Assembly (NCBI GenBank): GCA_015661045.1 | Contig: JACVQG010000227.1 | Location: 1 to 7,435, forward strand | Length of the DNA stretch: 7,435 nt | Direction: 5' to 3' | Origin: Dehalococcoidia bacterium | Lineage (GTDB): Bacteria; Chloroflexota; Dehalococcoidia; JACVQG01 | Shown here: positions 1-6,221 of the stretch, piece after piece | How positions within the stretch are numbered: position 1 is the stretch's first letter | How the letters are laid out: each line of letters opens with the position of its first letter | The notes under the pieces: model-generated | The model's database searches: none | What the model saw: only the letters and a program-made list of their open reading frames with translations | What the model was told of the DNA's origin: nothing | Translations under genes and position numbers: made by a program

Positions 1-142
1 ATAAAAACAAGGATTTGAGCCTATACTACATGATAATCACTGCCTGATATCGGGCGTCTGATCCCAAACGGATAAAGATAACCCGTGCTGTCAAAACCAG
101 GAGTCCATTTTATCCAGTTAAAACACAATAAATTCACAAGCT

Positions 143-229
143 CTGAGTGAAACGAAGCATCTGGGGAAAGAAGAGAGGCGCACCCTACCCCAGACCCTTC
201 GCCCGACAAGTCGGGACTTAGGGTGACAA
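143..229. repeat. Remnant of a dispersed intergenic repeat (GTCACCCT type)
   Basis: Read on the minus strand, this starts with GTCACCCTAAGTCCCGAC and ends near CAGATGCTTCGTTTCACTC. It resembles the non-coding GTCAC/GTCAT-type repeats scattered through many bacterial genomes (recalled from general knowledge, not searched). Visible structure: an imperfect inverted repeat of about 13 bp (GAAGCATCTGGGG at 154-166 against CCCCAGACCCTTC at 188-200) and a small CCCGAC/GTCGGG palindrome at 202-215. A minus-strand reading frame of 93 codons crosses it (21-302), but its middle is only this repeat translated, so I do not call a gene. The rest of 1-332 shows no convincing coding sequence, RNA gene or terminator. 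Confidence 0.5.
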
Positions 230-332
230 TGCAAAGATCGTGTCCTGCCAATTTTCTTATTGACATCCGGACGTATGGAGTGATATATTCCTTAGTATTC
301 AAAGAATAATAATGGACTGTTTATTGCTATAG

Positions 333-758
333 ATGACTTTAATATTAATACTTCGGGTTATCCATGTTATCCCGGTGATAATTCTTGTCGGTTCTATTGT
401 TTTCAATTATATCTTCTTAAGGTCTGCATTAAATAAGATCCCTCCTGCCCACTCTGTAGTAATCTCCCAGCATGTGGGCACCACCTTTACTATCATTGGT
501 TTAACCTGCCTGGGGCTATTATTTGCTACCGGTCTTACCAAGTTAATTTTAGTCGGGGTATGGAATAACCTGTTAGATTTATTTTTCTATCTAAACCGAT
601 ACGGCCGATGGCTGGCTGTGATGGTCTTCTCATGGACCACGGTTCTGACCGACTCTCTCATTATGACTTTTCTCTTGCGTCCCAAATTGATGCAGAAGCT
701 GCCGCTTAACCCCAACCCTACCCTGAGGATGTGGAAAAGAGACAAGCGACTCAGATAG
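333..758 (+). CDS. Small integral membrane protein, probably frameshifted and 3'-truncated (CopD/DUF2269-like)
   Basis: The 141-codon frame starts at ATG 333 with no clear ribosome site. It encodes three hydrophobic helices, at about residues 3-29, 52-75 and 92-115. The start RVIHVIPVIILVGSIVFNY resembles small multi-pass membrane proteins of the CopD/DUF2269 kind, which begin with a helix containing an early His and a Gly-Ser/Gly-Gly step; such proteins usually have a fourth helix. The in-frame end after residue 126 is very basic (RMWKRDKRLR). From about base 726 the frame one base earlier instead reads EDVEKRQATQIATLRL, which looks like a normal cytoplasmic continuation and fits loss of one base near 720-726. 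That frame also stops soon, just before the repeat at 821. I infer a broken or shortened gene. The family call is tentative and no function is assigned. Confidence 0.5.
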   Translation: MTLILILRVIHVIPVIILVGSIVFNYIFLRSALNKIPPAHSVVISQHVGTTFTIIGLTCLGLLFATGLTKLILVGVWNNLLDLFFYLNRYGRWLAVMVFSWTTVLTDSLIMTFLLRPKLMQKLPLNPNPTLRMWKRDKRLR

Positions 759-820
759 CTACCTTACGCCTTTAATCACTTTGCCAAATACTATTGAGAC
801 TCTTGCAAAAGGCGTCAATA

Positions 821-1067
821 ATGTCATCCTGTCCGAGCGGATATCGGACTCCGATGTTTTACTCGGAGGAGCAAAGCTAAGTGCCCGCCACGAAATAAGT
901 GTGGCAACATATAATCTTATTATATATCCAAACTACCATCGGAGCTGCCAGATATTGCGACATTTATTTTACGCCCATTTATTTTACGCCAGTCCCTAAG
1001 GATCTCAGGGCGGGGGGCGCAAATGCAAGGTACACACCCCCAGATTCTTCACTCCGTTCAGAATGAC
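821..1067. repeat. Composite palindromic repeat (MITE-like, non-coding)
   Basis: The left end reads GTCATCCTGTCCGAGC, and the right end read on the minus strand begins GTCATTCTGAACGGAG, so the two ends form short inverted termini (GTCATYCTG). Inside are several hairpins: GTCCGA/TCGGAC (831-836 with 844-849), CTCCGA/TCGGAG (849-854 with 863-868) and GCCAC/GTGGC (887-891 with 901-905). The right part (about 1036-1067) resembles the widespread repeat whose minus strand contains GAACGGAGTGAAGAATCTGG. A TTG-started frame of 72 codons at 781-999 lies almost entirely in the repeat and is not called. This element fills the 350-base gap between the membrane protein and the MFS gene. No transposase is present, so mobility is inferred from structure only. 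Confidence 0.5.
961..990. repeat. Perfect 15-bp tandem duplication (two copies)
   Basis: CATTTATTTTACGCC occurs twice in direct succession (961-975 and 976-990) inside the composite repeat. This is the usual product of replication slippage or a small tandem duplication. Confidence 0.85.
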
Positions 1068-1109
1068 TTTTTCAAAAGGTACTATTTTATAAACTATTGA
1101 GGTGCTTTG

Positions 1110-2420
1110 ATGCCAGGTTCCCCTCATCTTGAAGCCGGGGATAAAGCAGGAATACAATCGAGTCACTCCCGCTATGGGTGGGTGATACTGGGTGTAATTT
1201 TCCTTATTTTGTTCATCGCAGTAAGCAGCAGGGGTATAGTTACCATGTATGTTCGTCCCTGGAGCAGCGAGTTCGGCTGGAGCATAACGGCGATAACGCT
1301 GGCTATGTCTATTCAGCTCTTGTTTAGCGGACCGGGTGGGATACTGGGGGGAAACTTAACCGACCGTTTTGGCCCCAAAAATGTACTTATAGCTTACCTG
1401 TTACTAATAGTCATCGGGGTGTTGGGTATAGCCGCCATGAACGGACTGTGGCAGCTATATCTTTTTTATGGACTATTTTTAGGCATCGGATCAATGTTAC
1501 ACCCCGTTACCACCCCTTTAATAGCCAGATGGTTCAGCAAAGGCAGAGGATTAGCTCTGGGAATGGTCCAGGAGGGAGATTTGCTCGGGATGGCAGTCCT
1601 GGCCCCCTTTCTGCTGATTATAAATGAGACTTCGGGCTGGCGGACTGCGTGGTTTGGTATGGGGCTGGCGACACTGGTGTTAGTAATCCCTATGACATGG
1701 CTGTTTATCAAACCGGTGCCAGCTAAAACCTCCACCGGGACTAAATCCACTAATCCGGTTACTACTCCGCCGGGAGCGACCCTGCGCCAGGCCAGCCACC
1801 ATCGCTCGTTCTGGATGCTGATGGTCACCACGTTATTCTGTGGGGTTACAGCCAGGTATTTCTGGCTGCTGATTGCTCCGATTGCCCTCGAAGGAGGCAT
1901 GAGCCCAACTCAAGTGGGTTTAACGATATCTATAGCTGGCATAATGGCAGTCCCGGGTATGCTTGTATTTGGGTTTGCCTGTGACAGGATAAGCCGCCCT
2001 TTATTGCTAAGTATAAATTTTATGTTGCGTTGTGTGGCCTTTATTATCATGGCATTTTACATCTGGACACACGAACCGGCATTGATGTTTATCGGCGCCG
2101 GGATGGCCGGATTTCTTACCAGGTCATCAGCGCCTCCATTTAGCCTGGCCTGGATAAACTGTTTTGGGTTTCGTTCTATAGGCACAATATTTGGTGTATC
2201 CAGTACCGTACATCAGACAGCGGCGGCATTGAGCCTGTTTATGGCGGGGTATATTTTCGACCGTGTAGGGAGCTATTTACCTACCCTGATTTCAAGTGCT
2301 GTTCTATTGGTAATTGTTTCCATAGTAGCCTGGCGGATCCCGGAGAAGAAATGTTATATTGATACCCCGGAGGTGGTTCAGCCAGAGAAGGCCCAGCGGT
2401 TAGTTACGAATGCGCCTTAG
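1110..2420 (+). CDS. Major facilitator superfamily transporter (MCT/oxalate-formate antiporter-like)
   Basis: An intact inner-membrane secondary transporter of 436 residues with about twelve hydrophobic segments, a normal MFS length. After a short polar N-terminus, helix 1 starts near residue 23. The signature loop between helices 2 and 3 is clear (GGNLTDRFGPKNV, motif A: G-x-L-x-D-R-x-G), with a degenerate copy in the second half (CDRISRPLL). The stretch RWFSKGRGLALGMVQEGDLLG followed by a Gly-Trp-Arg is typical of the group that includes monocarboxylate and oxalate:formate transporters; the usual Gly-rich helix 5 appears here as GDLLG. I chose ATG 1110 because GAGGTG (1099-1104) lies 5 bases upstream; a TTG at 1107 is one codon earlier. 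The substrate cannot be read from the sequence. No terminator is visible after the stop, and no link to the phosphate genes downstream is evident. Confidence 0.9.
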   Translation: MPGSPHLEAGDKAGIQSSHSRYGWVILGVIFLILFIAVSSRGIVTMYVRPWSSEFGWSITAITLAMSIQLLFSGPGGILGGNLTDRFGPKNVLIAYLLLIVIGVLGIAAMNGLWQLYLFYGLFLGIGSMLHPVTTPLIARWFSKGRGLALGMVQEGDLLGMAVLAPFLLIINETSGWRTAWFGMGLATLVLVIPMTWLFIKPVPAKTSTGTKSTNPVTTPPGATLRQASHHRSFWMLMVTTLFCGVTARYFWLLIAPIALEGGMSPTQVGLTISIAGIMAVPGMLVFGFACDRISRPLLLSINFMLRCVAFIIMAFYIWTHEPALMFIGAGMAGFLTRSSAPPFSLAWINCFGFRSIGTIFGVSSTVHQTAAALSLFMAGYIFDRVGSYLPTLISSAVLLVIVSIVAWRIPEKKCYIDTPEVVQPEKAQRLVTNAP

Positions 2421-2468
2421 GATTTTTGTTAAAGTAACGATTCCAGATTAACCACCTTCTTCATGTTT

Positions 2469-2498
2469 ATTTACTTTCACCATATTTACTTTCACCAT
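2469..2498. repeat. Perfect 15-bp tandem duplication (two copies)
   Basis: ATTTACTTTCACCAT occurs twice in succession (2469-2483, 2484-2498) in the gap between the MFS gene and the response regulator. A 66-codon frame over this region (2463-2663) translates the duplication and overlaps the regulator start; it is not called as a gene. Confidence 0.85.
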
Positions 2499-2606
2499 TA
2501 TATCGAACCGAGGGTAAAGCTCCCAGCCAGTCAATGCCTGGACCAAATACCGGTGTGTATTCGAGTAGCCATCGTTTGCAATGATTTATTCAGGCTGTGC
2601 AATAAC

Positions 2607-2635
2607 TTGATGAAACAGGTTCTGAGTTTTATAGT
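2607..2635 (+). promoter_or_regulatory. Possible sigma70-type promoter for the response regulator-kinase pair
   Basis: TTGATG (2607-2612) and TATAGT (2630-2635) are separated by 17 bases, close to the TTGACA/TATAAT consensus. Transcription from here would start near 2642, leaving only about 11 bases before the ATG at 2653 and placing the GGAG ribosome site (2642-2645) at the very 5' end. That tight fit makes the call uncertain. No 11-bp TTAA repeats like those at 5113 and 5641 are seen upstream of this gene, so Pho autoregulation is not evident. Confidence 0.3.
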
Positions 2636-2652
2636 ATGGTTGGAGCGCAAGA

Positions 2653-3267
2653 ATGCCCAATAACAAGATACTGGTTGTAGAAGACGACCATAACCTTTTG
2701 GACACCCTTAAATACAATCTGCACAAAGAGGGCTACGATGTCGTCGCTGCGGTTGACGGCGCTGAGGCCCTGGATATCGCCCGTAGTGAAAGACCCGACC
2801 TCATCATCCTCGATTTAATGTTGCCAAAGCTGAGCGGTTTTGAGGTATGCCGCATTCTGCGTAAGGAGATGACAGTCCCGATACTGATGCTTACCGCCAA
2901 AGCTGAGGAGATTGACAAGGTAGTGGGGCTAGAAATCGGCGCTGATGATTACATGACCAAACCTTTCAGCTTGAGGGAGCTGCTGGCTCGCGTACGGGCC
3001 ATGCTCCGCCGGGCTAAGATGGCGGAAATTCAGCCCGGTGTTGAAGGGACATTGTTTAAAGCCGGCGACATTGAGGTGGATGTTGCTCGTCACCGAGCTT
3101 CCAAAGGCAAGGCGATACTGGAGCTAACTCCTAAAGAATTCGATTTATTAGCCTTTTTGGTAAAAAATAAGGGCTTTGTATTCAACCGTGACCAACTTCT
3201 GGAAAAAGTATGGGGCTATGACTACGCTGGTGACACCCGTACCGTAGATGTACACAGCAAAAAATAG
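2653..3267 (+). CDS. phoB: PhoB/PhoP-type OmpR-family response regulator, C-terminus disrupted
   Basis: Two-component response regulator, the likely activator of the phosphate regulon here. The receiver domain (residues 3-118) is complete: acidic pocket D11/D12, phosphoacceptor D54 in the IILDLMLP stretch, switch T81 and K103 in TKPF. The winged-helix DNA-binding domain begins near residue 132 and is normal up to GDTRTVDVH (193-201). Family members then continue through the rest of the recognition helix to a TVRGxGY wing, about 230 residues in all. Here the frame ends after only HSKK at 204. The missing tail is in the frame one base earlier (to 3335), and about four helix residues are absent altogether. 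Start ATG 2653 has GGAG seven bases upstream. The kinase gene follows immediately. As written, the protein should receive phosphate but bind DNA poorly, unless the break is a sequence error or is bypassed by -1 slippage at the A6 run (3259-3264). Confidence 0.85.
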   Translation: MPNNKILVVEDDHNLLDTLKYNLHKEGYDVVAAVDGAEALDIARSERPDLIILDLMLPKLSGFEVCRILRKEMTVPILMLTAKAEEIDKVVGLEIGADDYMTKPFSLRELLARVRAMLRRAKMAEIQPGVEGTLFKAGDIEVDVARHRASKGKAILELTPKEFDLLAFLVKNKGFVFNRDQLLEKVWGYDYAGDTRTVDVHSKK

Positions 3268-3335
3268 AGACTGACTCCGGCAGTCCTGAGCGCCTGATAA
3301 CCGTACGGGGTGCAGGTTACAAGTTGGAAGGTTAG
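3265..3335 (+). pseudogene. Out-of-frame C-terminal tail of the response regulator
   Basis: In the frame one base before that of the regulator, this reads [23 protein letters not shown] and then TAG at 3333-3335. It is a near-textbook end of an OmpR/PhoB winged helix: the linker after the recognition helix plus the TVRGxGYKLE wing hairpin. It joins the upstream frame at the AAAAAA run (3259-3264). Its stop lies two bases before the TTG start of the kinase, so an intact gene would have been tightly coupled to it. Confidence 0.8.
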
Positions 3336-3337
3336 AA

Positions 3338-5116
3338 TTGTTCCGCAGTATTCAATGGAAAATTGCTATACCCTTTATCCTTCTCATCGTAGGCAGCATG
3401 GGAATCCTGGGTATCTACCTGACTAATTTTGCACGGACTACTCAACTCGATAACCTGCGCTCACATCTGGAAAAGGAGGCCAGGGTTACTGCGGAAGCCA
3501 GCATACCAGCCTTTCTTGGCCAGGTTAGTAATCTGGATGTTCTGGCCAAGAAGTTAGGGAAGGAAATGGATGCCCGGGTCACTATCATTGCCCTGGATGG
3601 GAAAGTCATGGGCGATTCTGAGGAAGACACCTCCATTATGGAGAACCACGCCACGCGACCTGAGGTGAAAGAGGCGCTGGCTTCGGGCCGGGGCGAAAGC
3701 ACTCGCTATAGCACCACAGTGGGCCAGCAGATGATGTATGTTGCCGTGCCCATAACTAATCAGGGTAAGGTTATCGGAGTGGCCAGGGTATCACTCACGT
3801 TAGTTGCGGTGGAGAATTCGGTTGGCCATGTAACCCTTGTAGTCAGTCTGGCAACATTGTCAACAGCTATGCTGGCTATGCTCGCTGCCTTCCTTATAGC
3901 TCGCGTAACAACCCGGCCCATAAGGGAAATCACCAGAGCCGCCAGAAGAATTGCTGCTGGAGAACTGGAGCAGAAAATCGCGGTGGGTACCAGAGACGAG
4001 ACAGGGCAACTTGCCCGCGCTTTTAATGAGATGTCGCTGAACTTAAACACACTGGTAGGAGAAATCTCGATTGAGAAAACTAAACTAACCGCGATTTTAG
4101 GCGCCATGGCGGACGGCGTTGTAATGACGGATACGGAAGGGAAGATAGTATTAGCCAATAAAGCTGTTGAGAAGCTGTTCAATCTCCGACAGGATGAAAT
4201 GGTAGCCAAACCGATGATAGAGGCAGTGCTTGACCATGAAGTGGATGAGGCGCTAAAACTGTGTCTCAGTACTGGACAGCAGCAGACCGTCCAATTTGAG
4301 TCAGGTATCACGAAGCGGTTTCTCAGGGCTATTGCCGTCCCGATTGGAGAGGGTAAGCTAGCCGGAGCGCTATTGTTATTCCAGGACCTGACGGAATTGA
4401 GAAGCATCCAGACTATGCGGCGAGAACTGGTGGGCAACATCTCTCATGATCTGAGGACGCCTATAGCCGGCATCAAGGCTATGGTCGAAACTCTAAGAGA
4501 CGGGGCCATAGATGATAAAGAGGCAGCGGGGGACTTTCTTACCAGGATTGACAGCGAGGTTGACCGCCTGACACAAATGGTATCTGAGCTTACCGAGCTA
4601 TCGCATATCGAGACTGGCCGCGCGCAGCTAAGGATAGCGCCAGTAGACCTTAACCGGCTGATAGAAGAGGTGATCGCTCAAATGAATCCACTGGCTCAGA
4701 AACAGCAGGTTTCCATAGCCACCGAACTCGCCACTACCCTTCCTATGGTCAGATCTGATAAGGACAGAATCCGGCAAGCGGTAATTAATCTGGTCCATAA
4801 CGCTATCAAGTTTAACCGCCCCGGCGGAAGAATCACCGTATCTACCAGGTCTGATGAGGAGTCCATAACCGTTAATATTTCTGATACGGGTACAGGGATC
4901 TCCGCAGAGGACTTGCCCCATATCTTCGAACGGTTCTACAAAGCCGATAAATCCCGCTCGAAGGGTGGAAGCGGGCTTGGACTGGCTATTGCCAAACACA
5001 CGATACAGGCTCACGGCGGCAAAATTTGGGTGCAAAGCGAAGAGGGTAAGGGTTCAACCTTCAGCTTTAGTATGCCTCACAAAACAAACCTCAATACTGA
5101 CAATACTAAAATTTAA
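3338..5116 (+). CDS. phoR: PhoR-type membrane sensor histidine kinase (sensor-HAMP-PAS-HisKA-HATPase)
   Basis: Sensor kinase partner of the regulator just upstream; 592 residues and intact. Order: TM1 (about 9-29), an extracytoplasmic sensor domain (30-165) with the Gram-positive PhoR-like pattern around [24 protein letters not shown] and an MMYVAVPI strand, TM2 (about 166-189), HAMP (190-243), PAS (about 248-355), HisKA with the phosphorylated H370 in NISHDLRTP, and an HATPase domain with N-box NLVHNAIKF (N488), [19 protein letters not shown] and GGSGLGLA (543-550). Start TTG 3338 is supported by GGAAGG six bases upstream and by homology-like sequence from the first residues. PhoR proteins of this type act with the Pst transporter and PhoU to sense phosphate; that role here is inferred from the pst genes downstream. 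The stop codon overlaps the first repeat of the Pho box beginning at 5113. Confidence 0.93.
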   Translation: MFRSIQWKIAIPFILLIVGSMGILGIYLTNFARTTQLDNLRSHLEKEARVTAEASIPAFLGQVSNLDVLAKKLGKEMDARVTIIALDGKVMGDSEEDTSIMENHATRPEVKEALASGRGESTRYSTTVGQQMMYVAVPITNQGKVIGVARVSLTLVAVENSVGHVTLVVSLATLSTAMLAMLAAFLIARVTTRPIREITRAARRIAAGELEQKIAVGTRDETGQLARAFNEMSLNLNTLVGEISIEKTKLTAILGAMADGVVMTDTEGKIVLANKAVEKLFNLRQDEMVAKPMIEAVLDHEVDEALKLCLSTGQQQTVQFESGITKRFLRAIAVPIGEGKLAGALLLFQDLTELRSIQTMRRELVGNISHDLRTPIAGIKAMVETLRDGAIDDKEAAGDFLTRIDSEVDRLTQMVSELTELSHIETGRAQLRIAPVDLNRLIEEVIAQMNPLAQKQQVSIATELATTLPMVRSDKDRIRQAVINLVHNAIKFNRPGGRITVSTRSDEESITVNISDTGTGISAEDLPHIFERFYKADKSRSKGGSGLGLAIAKHTIQAHGGKIWVQSEEGKGSTFSFSMPHKTNLNTDNTKI

Positions 5117-5166
5117 CAAAACCTTAACAGAACCTTAAGCTATCTTTAATTACCTCTATTTACACT
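5113..5166 (+). promoter_or_regulatory. Candidate Pho box and promoter upstream of the DUF1232 gene
   Basis: Four direct units begin at 5113, 5124, 5135 and 5146, an exact 11-bp period: TTAACAAAACC, TTAACAGAACC, TTAAGCTATCT, TTAATTACCTC. PhoP/PhoB-family operators in Gram-positive bacteria are direct repeats of this kind with one unit per helical turn (B. subtilis TTAACA-like units). A -10-like TACACT (5161-5166) starts 15 bases after the last TTAA, the same distance as in the second box at 5641, and no separate -35 is visible, as expected for an activator-dependent promoter. The first unit overlaps the phoR stop codon. Binding by the regulator encoded at 2653 is inferred. Confidence 0.75.
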
Positions 5167-5194
5167 GGCCTTACGAAGGATGAAAATAATTGCA

Positions 5195-5298
5195 ACTCGT
5201 CATTGCGAGCGTAGCGAAGCAATCTCATGCCTTTTAGGTGAAACCCCATATCGAGGAGGGGAGATTGCTTCTTCGCTCCGCTCCTCGCAAAGACGAGT
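5195..5298. repeat. Inverted-repeat element (GTCATTGCGAG type, MITE-like)
   Basis: The left arm, 5195-5226 (ACTCGTCATTGCGAGCG onward to CAATCTC), pairs with the right arm, 5261-5298, whose minus strand starts ACTCGTCTTTGCGAGGAGCG and also ends CAATCTC. The arms match closely apart from a few insertions and surround about 34 bp of unpaired sequence. Translated in frame, the left arm gives HCERSEAIS, a string common in spurious predicted proteins because this repeat is widely dispersed in bacteria (general knowledge, not searched). A 107-codon frame at 5180-5503 is such an artefact and is not called. The element lies between the Pho box and the DUF1232 gene, so it would be transcribed as a long hairpin in the leader. 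Confidence 0.85.
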
Positions 5299-5334
5299 GG
5301 GAGCCTATTTTCGGGAGATGCTTTTTGTTATTGT

Positions 5335-5619
5335 ATGTTTAAAAGGTTCAAGCTCTTTAGCCAGCAAATCAAGCGTGAGCTCAAGGTGTACTCCCTTGTA
5401 CTCAAGGACAGGCGCACACCAAAACTGGCAAAGTTCCTCCTGTGGCTGGCAGTCGGCTATGCCTTATTACCGTTCGATATTATTCCGGACTTTATCCCTG
5501 TAATCGGCCAACTTGACGACCTTGTCATTGTTCCCTGTCTGATTGTGATAGCGCTGAAAATGATCCCGAAGGGGATTGTTGAGGATTGCCGGAAGCGGGT
5601 GGATGACGCAAATAGATGA
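5335..5619 (+). CDS. DUF1232 (YkvA-like) small membrane protein
   Basis: A 94-residue protein with a basic, amphipathic N-terminus (1-28, MFKRFKLFSQQIKREL) and the DUF1232 core: a hydrophobic helix WLAVGYALLPFDIIPDFIPV (about 37-57), then GQLDDLVIVPCLIVIALKMIP (58-78) and a short charged tail. The PxDxIPDxIPxxGxxDD pattern is the family signature. The function of DUF1232 proteins is not established; they are probably membrane-associated. ATG 5335 is the only reasonable start: the frame has no upstream start after the repeat, and no good ribosome site lies close by (GGGAG at 5313-5317 is too far), perhaps because the repeat displaced the original leader. It lies between phoR and the mgsA-pst operon, downstream of its own Pho box, so a phosphate-starvation role is suggested by context only. 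Confidence 0.85.
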   Translation: MFKRFKLFSQQIKRELKVYSLVLKDRRTPKLAKFLLWLAVGYALLPFDIIPDFIPVIGQLDDLVIVPCLIVIALKMIPKGIVEDCRKRVDDANR

Positions 5620-5640
5620 GGGAGAAAGTTTTACATATCC

Positions 5641-5694
5641 TTAACCAAGCCTTAGCAAAGTCTTAAACGGTTCTTAAACACCCCCTGTCATAAT
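5641..5694 (+). promoter_or_regulatory. Candidate Pho box and promoter of the mgsA-pstS-pstC operon
   Basis: Four direct units start at 5641, 5652, 5663 and 5674, again exactly 11 bp apart: TTAACCAAGCC, TTAGCAAAGTC, TTAAACGGTTC, TTAAACACCCC. A -10-like CATAAT (5689-5694, five of six matches to TATAAT) begins 15 bases after the last TTAA, as in the box at 5113. Transcription would start near 5701, giving a leader of about 40 bases before mgsA. Pho boxes before pst operons are well known, which supports the operator reading. There is no convincing -35 element. Confidence 0.8.
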
Positions 5695-5704
5695 AGGATT
5701 GAGG

Positions 5705-5727
5705 ATTTAGAAATCCAATTTAGAAAT
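5705..5727 (+). repeat. Duplicated palindromic decamer in the mgsA leader
   Basis: ATTTAGAAAT occurs at 5705-5714 and again at 5718-5727. The first copy sits within the palindrome GGATTTAGAAATCC (5703-5716), which could fold as a small hairpin at the 5' end of the predicted transcript. No known riboswitch or attenuator is recognised, and no run of U follows. Confidence 0.5.
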
Positions 5728-5729
5728 GA

Positions 5730-5738
5730 AAGGGGGTG
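5730..5738 (+). promoter_or_regulatory. Strong ribosome binding site of mgsA
   Basis: AAGGGGGTG, continuing to GAT, closely matches the anti-Shine-Dalgarno complement AGGAGGTGAT. It lies directly before ATG 5742 and therefore selects that ATG over the GTG at 5736, which is itself part of the site. It is the best ribosome site in the window. Confidence 0.8.
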
Positions 5739-5741
5739 ATT

Positions 5742-6182
5742 ATGAAAAAGATGACTATAGCGCTTGTTGCGCATGATTCCAGAAAAGAGGATATGGTGCA
5801 ACTGGTAAAAGCTCACAGCGAAAACGTAGCTAAACTTATGCTGGTGGCTACGAGGAGTACCGGACAGCTTGTCCAGGAGAGAGCCAAGTTACCGGTAACC
5901 CTGGTGCAAAGCGGTCCACTGGGTGGCGACCAGCAAATTGGAGCTCTGGTAGCTAACGGAGAAGTAGACGCCGTTATATTCCTGCGTGACCCACTGACAG
6001 CCCATCCGCATGAGCCAGATGTTTCCGCCCTACTAAGGGTATGTGATGTTCATAATGTTCCTCTGGCAACCAACATCGCCACGGCAGAGGCAATCCTGCA
6101 TTTTATCTTCGAACATCCAGAGGCGCTGCGCGGGCATCACCTGGCTGCGCAACTCATGCAGGACATGGCGCCAGTCCATTAG
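5742..6182 (+). CDS. mgsA: Methylglyoxal synthase
   Basis: A cytoplasmic enzyme that converts dihydroxyacetone phosphate to methylglyoxal and releases inorganic phosphate. The 146-residue length is normal. All expected catalytic residues are present with a constant offset of eight from the E. coli enzyme: H11 (H19), D63 in [11 protein letters not shown] (D71), D83 (D91), H90 (H98) and D93 (D101) within [15 protein letters not shown]. The phosphate-binding TRSTG motif (37-41, usually TGTTG) and the [11 protein letters not shown] stretch are also present. The known enzyme is inhibited by phosphate, so activity would rise when phosphate is scarce. The gene is first after a Pho box and precedes pstS by 39 bases, with no terminator between, so I infer a Pho-controlled operon and a phosphate-recycling role. 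In the TRSTG motif, Arg-Ser replaces the common Gly-Thr; this is the one notable deviation. Confidence 0.95.
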   Translation: MKKMTIALVAHDSRKEDMVQLVKAHSENVAKLMLVATRSTGQLVQERAKLPVTLVQSGPLGGDQQIGALVANGEVDAVIFLRDPLTAHPHEPDVSALLRVCDVHNVPLATNIATAEAILHFIFEHPEALRGHHLAAQLMQDMAPVH

Positions 6183-6221
6183 TAGAGGAATACCAGATAT
6201 TGAGAAAAAGAAGTAGCGAAA

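Noticed and set aside
21..302. Minus-strand 93-codon frame as a gene
   Set aside because: Its centre is a translated dispersed repeat, no domain is recognised and no ribosome site stands out.
781..999. TTG-started 72-codon frame
   Set aside because: It lies mostly in palindromic repeat sequence and includes the 15-bp tandem duplication translated; not protein-like.
2429..2451. Pho box upstream of the response regulator
   Set aside because: Two TTAA words occur 19 bases apart, not at multiples of 11, with no further units.
2463..2663. 66-codon frame before the response regulator
   Set aside because: Low-complexity start from a tandem duplication, overlap with the regulator start and no recognisable family.
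3259..3267. Programmed -1 frameshift as a proven feature of the regulator
   Set aside because: The A6 run could allow slippage, but four conserved helix residues are missing too, there is no clear stimulatory hairpin, and a deletion or error is simpler.
3760..5035. Long minus-strand frames opposite phoR
   Set aside because: They are shadows of the intact kinase, with Ser-rich or compositionally odd products and no motifs.
5195..5298. Intrinsic terminator after phoR
   Set aside because: The inverted repeat is long but no U-run follows it, and it has the structure of a dispersed element.
5180..5503. 107-codon frame with HCERSEAIS
   Set aside because: A known kind of artefact from translating the GTCATTGCGAG repeat, overlapping the real DUF1232 gene in another frame.
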